Assembly: GCA_016840905.1 (NCBI GenBank)
Contig: JAEORM010000302.1
Coordinates: forward strand, 1 to 10,870
Reading direction: 5' to 3'
DNA length: 10,870 bases
DNA from: Candidatus Gerdarchaeota archaeon
GTDB lineage: Archaea > Asgardarchaeota > Heimdallarchaeia > JABLTI01
Shown: positions 1 to 6,521 of the stretch, in pieces
Numbering within the stretch: the first letter of the stretch is position 1
Layout: each line of letters opens with the position of its first letter
Translations under genes and position numbers: made by a program
The notes under the pieces: model-generated
Databases searched by the model: none
Told to the model about the DNA's origin: nothing
What the model saw: the letters and a program-made list of their open reading frames with translations, nothing else

Positions 1-911
1 ATACAATACTGACATCTTGGATGCAAATGGCATCCCTTTGGAAAATTCCGAGGATCAGGTTCTTCTCCTGGTATTGGCTTTAGCTTACCACGTGGTGCCA
101 TACTTGGTGTAGCATAGAATAAACCTTGTGTAAAAGGATGTCTGCAATCATAAAAAATACTTTCAACGGGTCCCATTTCGATAATTTGTCCAGCATATAA
201 GATTGCAACATAATCAGACATTTCAGCTAGTACACCTAAATTGTGGGCTATTAAAATCATTGATAATTTGAACTGAACTTTCATTTCATACAATAAATCA
301 AGAATTTGTCTAGCTACTGTTGCATCTAAACTCGACACAGGTTCGTCTGCGATTAAAAGCGTTGGATTATTAATTACCGCAGAAGCGATTTTAACTCTTT
401 GGCTTTCTCCACCACTTAATTGATGAGCAAATTTTTCTGATGCTTTTACAGGATCAGGTATTGCTACTTGTCCTAATTGTGAAACTACTAATTCTTTGAT
501 TTCAGATCTAACAAGATCTTCTTCAGTATGGGCTCTATAAGGTTCGCTTGTAGCAAAAGTAATATCTCGAGTGGGATCTATTGCACCAGGAGAATTTTGT
601 ACAACTAACGAAATCTCTCTTCCTCGAATTTCATTAAAAATTTCTTCAGGAGCAACTAAAAGATCTTTACCTTTGTAAATAACTTTACCAGAGACAATCT
701 TACCTGGATAATCAACAAGTCTCAAGATCGATCTTGCGAGGACTGATTTTCCTACACCTGAAGGACCCATTATACCTAAAGTTGATCCTTTGTATACTTT
801 TAAGTTGATACCATCAAGTATTTTCCAAGTATTGTTGTCTTTATCAGTGAAATATGTTCTCAAATCTTTTATTTCTAAAAGAACCTCTTTATTATCTGAT
901 TGTTGACTCAT
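1..911 (-). CDS. Oligopeptide/dipeptide ABC transporter ATP-binding protein (OppD/DppD-like), partial at the C-terminus
   Basis: This is the cytoplasmic ATPase of a peptide or nickel-type ABC importer; 303 residues are visible before the left edge cuts the gene. Walker A is GPSGVGKS (residues 49-56), the Q-loop glutamine is Q105, the ABC signature LSGGE is at 165-169, Walker B LLIADEP is at 185-191 and the H-loop histidine is H223. The C-terminal Oligo_HPY domain is recognisable from HPFTQGL (258-264), PIPGEEPDP (279-287) and a cysteine-rich tail GCHLHPRCQYC (293-303), so only a few tens of residues are missing. The ATG at 911 is the only sensible start because an in-frame TAA lies two codons upstream. 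It follows the isomerase gene by 28 bases on the same strand and may be co-transcribed, although the functions are unrelated. Partner permease and binding-protein genes would lie left of the window. Family assignment is secure; the exact substrate is unknown. Confidence 0.93.
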   Translation of the reverse strand, partial: MSQQSDNKEVLLEIKDLRTYFTDKDNNTWKILDGINLKVYKGSTLGIMGPSGVGKSVLARSILRLVDYPGKIVSGKVIYKGKDLLVAPEEIFNEIRGREISLVVQNSPGAIDPTRDITFATSEPYRAHTEEDLVRSEIKELVVSQLGQVAIPDPVKASEKFAHQLSGGESQRVKIASAVINNPTLLIADEPVSSLDATVARQILDLLYEMKVQFKLSMILIAHNLGVLAEMSDYVAILYAGQIIEMGPVESIFYDCRHPFTQGLFYATPSMAPRGKLKPIPGEEPDPRNFPKGCHLHPRCQYC

Positions 912-939
912 TGCTTACAACTCAATTATCTTTAATTAT

Positions 940-1710
940 CTATAACCAAGTATTTCTTTTCCATGGTTCATTTAGGAATATCCATTGGTTTGGATTTTCA
1001 AGGAATGATAAATAAAATGGTTTGTCTGAAATCTTAATAGGTGATTTTTCTTTTACAAGGATTTTCTGTTTATAAGTTGGATTTCGAATCCATGTTTCAT
1101 TAGTATGATAAAGATAGACAGCTCCTCTTTGTTTCTTTATAGTTTCATACCTCGAGCTGAATTCTGAACTTACAAGATTATTCATTATTAATACCTCAGA
1201 TGTAGGATTAACAGTAACGTGACCATAACCTGGTGGGATTAAAACTTGATCACCTGCTTTTGCTGGAACAATTATTATTTCAATTTGCTCTTTTTTCTTT
1301 TTAGTTTCTTTTTGTAAAAGATAAAATGCTTTTCCGTACATCACTTCATAGACTTCAGGATAACTGGTATTATTTTTAATAATGGGGTGAAAATGTCCTG
1401 CTGTTTTAATATATTCTTTACCTAATTTATTTGGAGGAATAATAGTAATATCAAATCTTATTTTATTTTGTTTAAAGAGATCTCTATCCTCTAATCTAGT
1501 GAAATCACGATACATAAAATAAAGATCAATATTTTCTTTTTGTGCGTTTAACCAATCACGGTCATAAATAACATCTTTCATATCAAAAAGTGTTCTAACT
1601 GAATAATTAAGGTCTAATCCTGAAGCGTCTGTAATTTTATTTGTTTCTTTATCTACCTGTAAAGTAAACGGAACAAATTTGCTAATATCTATTGCTGTCA
1701 TTTTCATCAT
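940..1710 (-). CDS. pgiA: Glucose-6-phosphate isomerase, archaeal cupin type
   Basis: The protein (256 aa) interconverts glucose-6-phosphate and fructose-6-phosphate in sugar breakdown and gluconeogenesis. It belongs to the metal-dependent cupin GPI family (Pfam GPI, PF06560), unrelated to the common bacterial and eukaryotic PGI. Visible hallmarks are the cupin metal ligands in TAGHFHP (H106, H108), the glutamate of YPEVYEV (E119) and the distal histidine in PPGYGHVTVNP (H164), matching the HxH, E and H ligand set known from the Pyrococcus enzyme. It is longer than the roughly 190-residue Pyrococcus protein: there is a short insertion between the second histidine and the glutamate, and a C-terminal extension of about 50 residues ending in an aromatic-rich stretch (233-256). 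Start choice is uncertain among ATG codons at 1710, 1707 and 1701, with no clear ribosome binding site. A TATA-like element near 1749-1757 would give a very short leader. Confidence in function is high. Confidence 0.93.
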   Translation of the reverse strand: MMKMTAIDISKFVPFTLQVDKETNKITDASGLDLNYSVRTLFDMKDVIYDRDWLNAQKENIDLYFMYRDFTRLEDRDLFKQNKIRFDITIIPPNKLGKEYIKTAGHFHPIIKNNTSYPEVYEVMYGKAFYLLQKETKKKKEQIEIIIVPAKAGDQVLIPPGYGHVTVNPTSEVLIMNNLVSSEFSSRYETIKKQRGAVYLYHTNETWIRNPTYKQKILVKEKSPIKISDKPFYLSFLENPNQWIFLNEPWKRNTWL

Positions 1711-1748
1711 CTATATTTAACCATTAAAAAATATCAGTCTTTTGTATT

Positions 1749-1757
1749 TATTTTATC
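1749..1757 (-). promoter_or_regulatory. Candidate TATA box for the isomerase gene
   Basis: The minus-strand sequence GATAAAATA lies about 40 bases before the isomerase start and follows the purine-containing stretch GAAAT, as expected for BRE plus TATA box. A start site about 26 bases downstream would leave a leader of only 15-20 bases, which fits the absence of a Shine-Dalgarno motif. The whole region is AT-rich, so this is a weak prediction. Confidence 0.3.
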
Positions 1758-1865
1758 ATTTCTTAATTTTCTAAACTATTTTATTAGATTTGTCATTAAT
1801 TTTGTAGGTATATCTTTTTCAATAGAAACTATCATAGTTATAATGAAGCTACAATAATTCTTTTT

Positions 1866-1870
1866 GAGGT
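1866..1870 (+). promoter_or_regulatory. Ribosome binding site that supports a TTG start
   Basis: GAGGT lies 8 bases before the TTG at 1879. An in-frame stop (TAG, 1870-1872) excludes a longer reading frame, and no in-frame ATG occurs until about residue 77, which is already inside the first membrane segments. The site therefore fixes translation at the TTG codon. Confidence 0.65.
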
Positions 1871-1878
1871 AGCGATAA

Positions 1879-3348
1879 TTGGTTGATAACGATTCAAAAA
1901 ATAACAAAGATAAAACATTAACCTGGGACAAGAGTTCTAAAAAACCGTCAATTGATAGCATTTCAACACCTAAGAAACTTTCTTTTCAAGAAGTGGATTT
2001 AGATAAATTGGAACGGGAAGAAGTATTAGGAGAACTTTTTGAGAAAATAAATCCTCTAACAATTCCAGCTGTAATTATAGGAATTATTCTTTTAATTCTC
2101 TCTTACATGCCTTTTCTTAATGGTTTACTAATTGGTAGAATTATTATAGGCTTTTCAGGTGGTTTATCTTTTATTTTCGGTTGTTCCGAATTGATTATTT
2201 TTGGAGTGAAGGGTATTGGGAAGAAACTCAATTGGTCTGAATATTTCATGGGAATCATAGCAGCTATAGGTGCAGATTCAAGTGATGTTGTTGTTGTGAC
2301 AATCCTTTTAATAAAAGCTAAAAAACTTGTTGAGACTGGAAATCAAGAAAATATTGAATTAGCTCATAATCTAACTTCTACAAGCATAACTTTGGTTTTA
2401 ACTACTGTTCTCATAAATATGTTAGTTTTAGGAGTTACTATTTTTATTGTTGCCAGAAAAAAACCTTACAAATTACCTCGAGAGCTAACTAATACTGAAT
2501 CAAATTTAGTTCTAGCTATGACAATATTCTCTTTTATTTTCTTAGCTTTTGGATTCACTCATTCATCGTTAAATATTACCCAATTTGATAGAGCCTTTGA
2601 AGGTATAATGGGTATTTCACTCATGAGTTTCTATTTTATCTTTCTTGTCTTATTAATAAGTGATGCAAAAGAAAAACGAACTGAAAAAATAGGTCCCCAA
2701 ATTTTAATTTCAGAATATTTTCCTGAAGATGATTTGGATTATCAGGATATTGACGTTGAAGATGATAATTTGAAGAAAAGAAAGTCGCTAAGGAAATATT
2801 TTCAAGATATTTTTAGAAATGGATTCAATAATGATGAAGGAGAGCAATTTATAGCTCTAAGAAGATTTCCATGGTATATAATAGTCCTTGTTTTAGGGAT
2901 TGGTATAACAGGTATTATTTTTGGAGGAACAATGATTTCAGATTCAATTGTTAGTGCTTTAGATAGCTATAATTTGCCAATACTTGTTTATAGTGTTATA
3001 ATTGGTTTTGTTTCATCAGCACCGGAAATGACCATAACTTTTAGAGCTCTAAGAGATCCTGAAAAGGAAAATACTCAAATTGGTTTGGTTCATCAAATTT
3101 CATCTGTTAATCAAACCTTTTTTCTCTTGTTTGGATTGCCTTTTCTTTTAGCATCAATATTAAAAGTTGATATTCCCGCTATTTTAGACACTACTTTAGT
3201 TTTTTCAGGAATTTTTGTTTTATCATTAACACTTCACTTGACGATTATTGATGACAACTATTTTGATCGTCTCGAAGGAGCGCTGATTGTTGTTGCTGCA
3301 CTTGCTAGTATCCTAGCTTTAGTTGTTATTGGAGGAGTATTAAGTTAG
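1879..3348 (+). CDS. CaCA-like (sodium/calcium exchanger family) membrane protein, copy 1
   Basis: This 489-residue inner-membrane protein probably moves cations, by resemblance to the Ca2+/cation antiporter superfamily; no substrate can be read off. A hydrophilic N-terminus (1-60) leads into about six membrane segments (roughly 62-261), a charged cytosolic loop (262-330), then about five more segments (332-487). The halves look like the two alpha repeats of CaCA proteins. Around residues 101-148, the segment GCSELIIFGVKGI through IGADSSDVVVV stands where exchangers carry G-T-S-x-P-E; here D136 replaces the glutamate and the proline is lost. In the second half VSSAPEMT (378-385) keeps P382-E383. 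After it comes LVHQISSVNQTFF (403-415), where exchangers have GSNxxN. It starts at TTG with a good ribosome binding site and is the upstream member of a tandem paralogous pair. I am confident in the superfamily resemblance and unsure of transport activity and ion. Confidence 0.8.
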   Translation: MVDNDSKNNKDKTLTWDKSSKKPSIDSISTPKKLSFQEVDLDKLEREEVLGELFEKINPLTIPAVIIGIILLILSYMPFLNGLLIGRIIIGFSGGLSFIFGCSELIIFGVKGIGKKLNWSEYFMGIIAAIGADSSDVVVVTILLIKAKKLVETGNQENIELAHNLTSTSITLVLTTVLINMLVLGVTIFIVARKKPYKLPRELTNTESNLVLAMTIFSFIFLAFGFTHSSLNITQFDRAFEGIMGISLMSFYFIFLVLLISDAKEKRTEKIGPQILISEYFPEDDLDYQDIDVEDDNLKKRKSLRKYFQDIFRNGFNNDEGEQFIALRRFPWYIIVLVLGIGITGIIFGGTMISDSIVSALDSYNLPILVYSVIIGFVSSAPEMTITFRALRDPEKENTQIGLVHQISSVNQTFFLLFGLPFLLASILKVDIPAILDTTLVFSGIFVLSLTLHLTIIDDNYFDRLEGALIVVAALASILALVVIGGVLS

Positions 3349-3359
3349 TTAATAGTCTA

Positions 3360-3366
3360 TTTTTTT
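3360..3366 (+). terminator. T-tract after exchanger copy 1
   Basis: Seven consecutive T residues begin 12 bases after the stop codon of the first exchanger gene. Oligo-T tracts can end transcription in archaea without a hairpin, and none is visible here. In an AT-rich genome this is only suggestive, but together with the TATA-like element at 3394-3401 it allows separate transcription of the second copy. Confidence 0.25.
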
Positions 3367-3393
3367 AGCTTATTGTAGGAGTAAAACAAATAA

Positions 3394-3401
3394 TTTAAAA
3401 A
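3394..3401 (+). promoter_or_regulatory. Candidate TATA box for exchanger copy 2
   Basis: TTTAAAAA sits after the purine-rich stretch GTAAAACAAA, which could act as a BRE. The expected start site about 25 bases downstream would leave a leader of about 50 bases containing the GAGGT at 3460-3464. The 127-base gap between the two exchanger genes is longer than needed inside an operon, which is the main support. Confidence 0.3.
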
Positions 3402-3459
3402 GACCCATTACCTTGCATCTCATAGATACTTGGTCTTGAACATTTCACTGTTCCCTAAA

Positions 3460-3464
3460 GAGGT
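3460..3464 (+). promoter_or_regulatory. Ribosome binding site of exchanger copy 2
   Basis: GAGGT lies 11 bases before the ATG at 3476. It is the same five-base core used by the upstream paralogue, though the spacing is slightly longer. Confidence 0.55.
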
Positions 3465-3475
3465 AAATAAATCAG

Positions 3476-5113
3476 ATGAACCCTAATGACGAGGGTAACG
3501 AACCCCCGCCGATAGACGAAAAAGAAGCGCTAGATGAATATACGGAACTAGAAGACTGGGATTTACCTGCAGTAATAACTGAAGAAGATGAATGTCCTGA
3601 AATTCTTGTAGATGTAGAACCAGAAGAAGCTTTTGAAGCTCTGTTTACAAATATTCATTTATCAACAATTATATCATTAATTTTAGGTATACTAGTTGGT
3701 GTTTTGTTTTATTTGTTATATCATTATTTAGATATTGAAAATAATCCCGTACATCAAATAATTGTTCTAGTAATAGGTTTTTGTGGAGGAGTGTTACTGG
3801 TCTTTGGATCATCCGAAATAATTATTTTAGGTGTTAAAGGCATTCAAGATAAATTAAATTGGTCCCCTTACTTAAGTGGGATTTTACAAGCAATTGGAGC
3901 AGCATTAGCAGAATTAGTAGTAGTTATTTTCTTGTTAGTAAAAGCAAGACAACTAGCTTTAGATGGAACAGAAGAAGCGATTATTCATGCAAATAATATT
4001 GCTACTACAGCTATAACACTTATTTTAACAACTGTAATTATCAATATTTTCTTTTTAGGACTATCAATGATGATTGTCTCAAGGGAAGAACCTTTTGCTT
4101 TACCAAAAGAACTTACTATGTTCGAAGCAAATCTAGTTTTGGGTATGATGGTATTTTCTTTTGTGATTATGTTATATGGTTTTTATTTCAAATTTACCGA
4201 TCAAGAAGCTGATCTAATAGGTACTTCATCCTTTAATAGGGGATTTGAAATTATTATAGGATTAGCATTAATATTGGTCTATTTTATTTTCTTGTTCTTT
4301 TTAATACAAAGGTTTGGGAAAAGGACTTCTACTCCACAAACATTAATCTCAGAATTTTTCCCAGATGAAGATGATGTAATAATTGAGGAACCAAGCACAA
4401 CAAAATTCATTCAATCACGTTTATTCCAAAATTCTCATGAACCAAAAAAAGAGAAAAATGTTGTTGCTTGTGAACAAGATTCTAACACTAAAAGACGAAG
4501 AAGAAGGAAAGAATTTGATAATGGATCAAAATTCAATCTCGAGAAGGAAACAGCTCTAGCAACATTACGAAGATTTCCTTGGTATATAATAATAATCCTT
4601 TTTATATTTGGAGCCGGTGGAATCGTTTGGGGAGGTCAACTCTTATCAAAATCAATAGAGGAAGGGATAAATGTTTTTGCAGAAGCCCCTATTTTAGTTT
4701 ATTCAGTAGTAGTAGGATTGATCTCATCTTCTCCTGAATTGGTGGTTACATTTAGAGGAGTATTCAAAAAAGACAAGGAGTATCAAGAGGTTGGTTTGGT
4801 ACATCAAGTATCAGCAATAAACCAAACTTTCTTCATATTATTTGGTGTGCCATTTGTTTTAAGTGGAATTTTAAATATCGGAATACCAATAGCTCTAGAA
4901 ATAACAATAGTTATGGGTGGAATTTTTATCATGTCAGCAGCTGAGATAATGATGATAATGGATGATGGAAAATTCGATTGGTTAGAAGGTGCTGTGATAA
5001 CCATACTGGCTATTGTTAGTCTGTTGGCTTTAACGCTGATTGGTGGTTTTACAGCAGAAGGAGAAAGTACTCACTTAGCTATGCAATTAGCAAAAATTGA
5101 ACAAATACTGTAA
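3476..5113 (+). CDS. CaCA-like (sodium/calcium exchanger family) membrane protein, copy 2
   Basis: This 545-residue multi-pass membrane protein is a clear paralogue of the preceding gene, with the same order of about eleven membrane segments. The N-terminus (1-56) is strikingly acidic and proline-rich at its start. In the first half, FGSSEIIILGVKGI (110-123) leads to IGAALAELVVV (140-150), where E146 stands at the acidic position of the exchanger G-T-S-x-P-E motif but the preceding proline is alanine. In the second half ISSSPELVV (416-424) keeps P420-E421, followed by LVHQVSAINQTFF (441-453). The central loop (about 278-365) is longer than in copy 1, carries a basic cluster K-R5-K (339-345), and keeps LISEFFP and LRRFPWYII. 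Copy 1 has aspartate where copy 2 has E146, so the copies differ at a position that matters for ion binding in known exchangers. Tandem placement suggests duplication and possibly joint function. Ion and direction of transport are unknown. Confidence 0.8.
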   Translation: MNPNDEGNEPPPIDEKEALDEYTELEDWDLPAVITEEDECPEILVDVEPEEAFEALFTNIHLSTIISLILGILVGVLFYLLYHYLDIENNPVHQIIVLVIGFCGGVLLVFGSSEIIILGVKGIQDKLNWSPYLSGILQAIGAALAELVVVIFLLVKARQLALDGTEEAIIHANNIATTAITLILTTVIINIFFLGLSMMIVSREEPFALPKELTMFEANLVLGMMVFSFVIMLYGFYFKFTDQEADLIGTSSFNRGFEIIIGLALILVYFIFLFFLIQRFGKRTSTPQTLISEFFPDEDDVIIEEPSTTKFIQSRLFQNSHEPKKEKNVVACEQDSNTKRRRRRKEFDNGSKFNLEKETALATLRRFPWYIIIILFIFGAGGIVWGGQLLSKSIEEGINVFAEAPILVYSVVVGLISSSPELVVTFRGVFKKDKEYQEVGLVHQVSAINQTFFILFGVPFVLSGILNIGIPIALEITIVMGGIFIMSAAEIMMIMDDGKFDWLEGAVITILAIVSLLALTLIGGFTAEGESTHLAMQLAKIEQIL

Positions 5114-5125
5114 AAATGAGAAATT

Positions 5126-5158
5126 TGCCACATATAAATGTGGCATAAGATTTTTTTT
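5126..5158. terminator. Hairpin terminator between convergent genes, probably bidirectional
   Basis: A perfect 8-bp stem (TGCCACAT at 5126-5133, ATGTGGCA at 5138-5145) with an ATAA loop fills the 43-base gap between the convergent exchanger copy 2 and amidohydrolase genes. For rightward transcription it is followed by eight T residues (5151-5158). For leftward transcription it is followed by a T-rich stretch (TTTCTCATTTTT in that strand). Position, symmetry and T-tracts all fit a terminator serving both genes. Confidence 0.65.
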
Positions 5159-6407
5159 AGAATAAATATTCTTTATCCATATCGTAAACAATTTCACCAT
5201 CAATTAGAACTTTAGCTGGTTTTGCTTGAGTATCCAATGGGTCACCAGTGTATAAGCCAATATCTGCATCTTTACCTTCTTCTATGGATCCAATTCGTTT
5301 ATCAAGACCTAATATTTTAGCTCCATTGATAGTTAGAACTTCATAGGCACCTTGTTTGGATAGACCTTCTCTCATAGCAATTGCCGCATATATTGTTTGG
5401 AATTGAAGAGGTACTACAGGATGATCAGCTGTTAATGAAACAAGAACTCCTGCTTTGTATAGATCACCAATAGTTTTCCAAGTCATATCTCTTAATTCGA
5501 TTTTGGTTCTAAAACCAAAAGTAGGTCCAACAATAGCTGGTACTTTATTTTCAACAAGATAATCTACTATATTATGACCATGAGTACAGTGTTCGATACA
5601 GATTTTTACATCAAACTCTTTCGCTAATCTAATAGCTGAAACAATATCGTTTTCTTGATGTGCATGTGCTCGTAAAGGAATTTCTTTTTTGAAAACAGGA
5701 ATCATTGCTTCGTATTTGATATTCTTATCAGGTTTTGTTGGTTCAACAGGCTTTTTAGCTTCTTTGTCTTTCTTCTCATTAAATTCCTTAAGATCTTCTT
5801 TGTATTGTTTTAGCTTTTGTTCGTATTCAACCCATTTAGCCATATAATTTTGTGTTTCAACCATTAGTTGACGGAAAACTCCTAAATTACCCATACGAGT
5901 GCTAGGAGTACGTTTCAACATATCACCGTAAACTCTCTTGGGGTTTTCACCAAAAGCACATTTCATGCCTGAGTTTTCTTGGACAACCATTTTATCAACA
6001 ATTATTCCATGTGTTTTAATAGTTGTCATTTGACCACCAACAACGTTAGCGCTACCAGGTGCGATACAAACAGCAGTAACACCACCACTAACAGCACGAC
6101 GAAGTCCTTTCTCAAGAGGATTTATCGCATCTAAAACACGTATGTGTGGTGTGATAGGATCAGTCATTTCATTACCATCTTGTAATGTTAGACCAATCTC
6201 TTCTTCCCAGACTGTCGCATGACAATGAGCATCAATTATCCCAGGAAACGCTGTAAGATTTTTAGCATCAATAATTTCAGCATCCTTTGGGACATCATAC
6301 CCCTTGCCAACCTTTTTGATTTTCCCATTATCATCAATAAGAATATGCCCTTCTTCAATGGGTTCTTTGGTAACGGGAATAATCTTACCACAAAGAATTG
6401 CTTTCAT
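5157..6407 (-). CDS. Metal-dependent amidohydrolase, copy B (COG1228-like, subgroup C)
   Basis: The protein (416 aa) is a cytoplasmic amidohydrolase-superfamily enzyme, a metal-dependent hydrolase of C-N bonds; the substrate is unknown. The small N-terminal beta domain (1-55) is followed by the TIM barrel with the strand-1 metal pair in PGIIDAHCH (H61, H63), barrel histidines in LRAHAH (H248, H250) and IEHCTHGH (H273), and the strand-8 aspartate in LTADHP (D328). The tail NGAKILGL through [15 protein letters not shown] (361-392) closes the beta domain. The block GENPKRVYG (153-161) and the Lys/Glu-rich helix (191-228) are typical of the imidazolonepropionase-related subgroup rather than of HutI itself. 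The frame stays open to a TTG at 6464, but I chose the ATG at 6407 because the tandem copy begins with the same MKAI and the promoter TATA box lies at the TTG. It is the second gene of a duplicated pair. Confidence 0.88.
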   Translation of the reverse strand: MKAILCGKIIPVTKEPIEEGHILIDDNGKIKKVGKGYDVPKDAEIIDAKNLTAFPGIIDAHCHATVWEEEIGLTLQDGNEMTDPITPHIRVLDAINPLEKGLRRAVSGGVTAVCIAPGSANVVGGQMTTIKTHGIIVDKMVVQENSGMKCAFGENPKRVYGDMLKRTPSTRMGNLGVFRQLMVETQNYMAKWVEYEQKLKQYKEDLKEFNEKKDKEAKKPVEPTKPDKNIKYEAMIPVFKKEIPLRAHAHQENDIVSAIRLAKEFDVKICIEHCTHGHNIVDYLVENKVPAIVGPTFGFRTKIELRDMTWKTIGDLYKAGVLVSLTADHPVVPLQFQTIYAAIAMREGLSKQGAYEVLTINGAKILGLDKRIGSIEEGKDADIGLYTGDPLDTQAKPAKVLIDGEIVYDMDKEYLF

Positions 6408-6435
6408 AGTAAAATCACAATAGGAACTAAACAAT

Positions 6436-6456
6436 GGAGTAATTAAGCATTTTGTA
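6436..6456 (-). promoter_or_regulatory. Promoter-proximal element shared with the other amidohydrolase copy
   Basis: On the minus strand TACAAAATGCTTA followed by ATTACTCC lies just downstream of the TATA box. The upstream region of the other copy has TACAAAACGCTTA followed by TTATTCTCC at the matching place (7808-7829). The distance from the TATA centre to the ACAAAA core is 13 bases here and 14 there. It covers the expected transcription start, so it may be conserved initiator or regulator-binding sequence, or simply residual similarity from duplication. Confidence 0.45.
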
Positions 6457-6458
6457 GA

Positions 6459-6476
6459 CTTCAATATATATTGAAG
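6459..6476. promoter_or_regulatory. TATA box inside a perfect 18-bp palindrome (candidate operator) of amidohydrolase copy B
   Basis: CTTCAATATATATTGAAG is identical to its own reverse complement. Its centre holds a TATATAT element (6465-6471) that fits an archaeal TATA box for the leftward gene: a start site about 26 bases on would fall near 6440, leaving a leader of about 33 bases before the ATG at 6407. A dimeric repressor on this palindrome would block TBP binding, which is a common archaeal arrangement. The palindrome is seen directly; repression is inferred. The other copy has a TATA box here but no palindrome. Confidence 0.5.
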
Positions 6477-6508
6477 ATTAAAAATAGAATGAAAACTTTC
6501 ACTGAAAG
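6476..6508 (-). terminator. Weak hairpin plus T-rich tract after amidohydrolase copy A
   Basis: Read on the minus strand, CTTTC-AGT-GAAAG (stem 6496-6500 with 6504-6508) lies 13 bases past the stop codon and is followed by TTTTCATTCTATTTTT. The stem is short and AT-rich, so confidence is low, but it sits directly before the independent TATA promoter of copy B, where a terminator would be expected. Confidence 0.35.
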
Positions 6509-6521
6509 GAAAGAAGATTCA

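Noticed and set aside
1776..1961. 61-codon minus-strand reading frame across the divergent gap and the start of exchanger copy 1
   Set aside because: It overlaps the well supported exchanger start on the opposite strand, has no recognisable domain and no ribosome binding site.
4804..5004. 66-codon minus-strand frame inside exchanger copy 2
   Set aside because: Lies entirely within a strongly supported gene on the other strand; composition is what antisense of membrane helices gives.
6219..6446. 75-codon plus-strand frame over the start of amidohydrolase copy B
   Set aside because: Antisense to a conserved coding region and to its promoter; no family resemblance.
6408..6464. N-terminal extension of amidohydrolase copy B from a TTG codon
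   Set aside because: The 19 extra residues have no counterpart in the paralogue, no ribosome binding site precedes the TTG, and the TATA box palindrome overlaps it.
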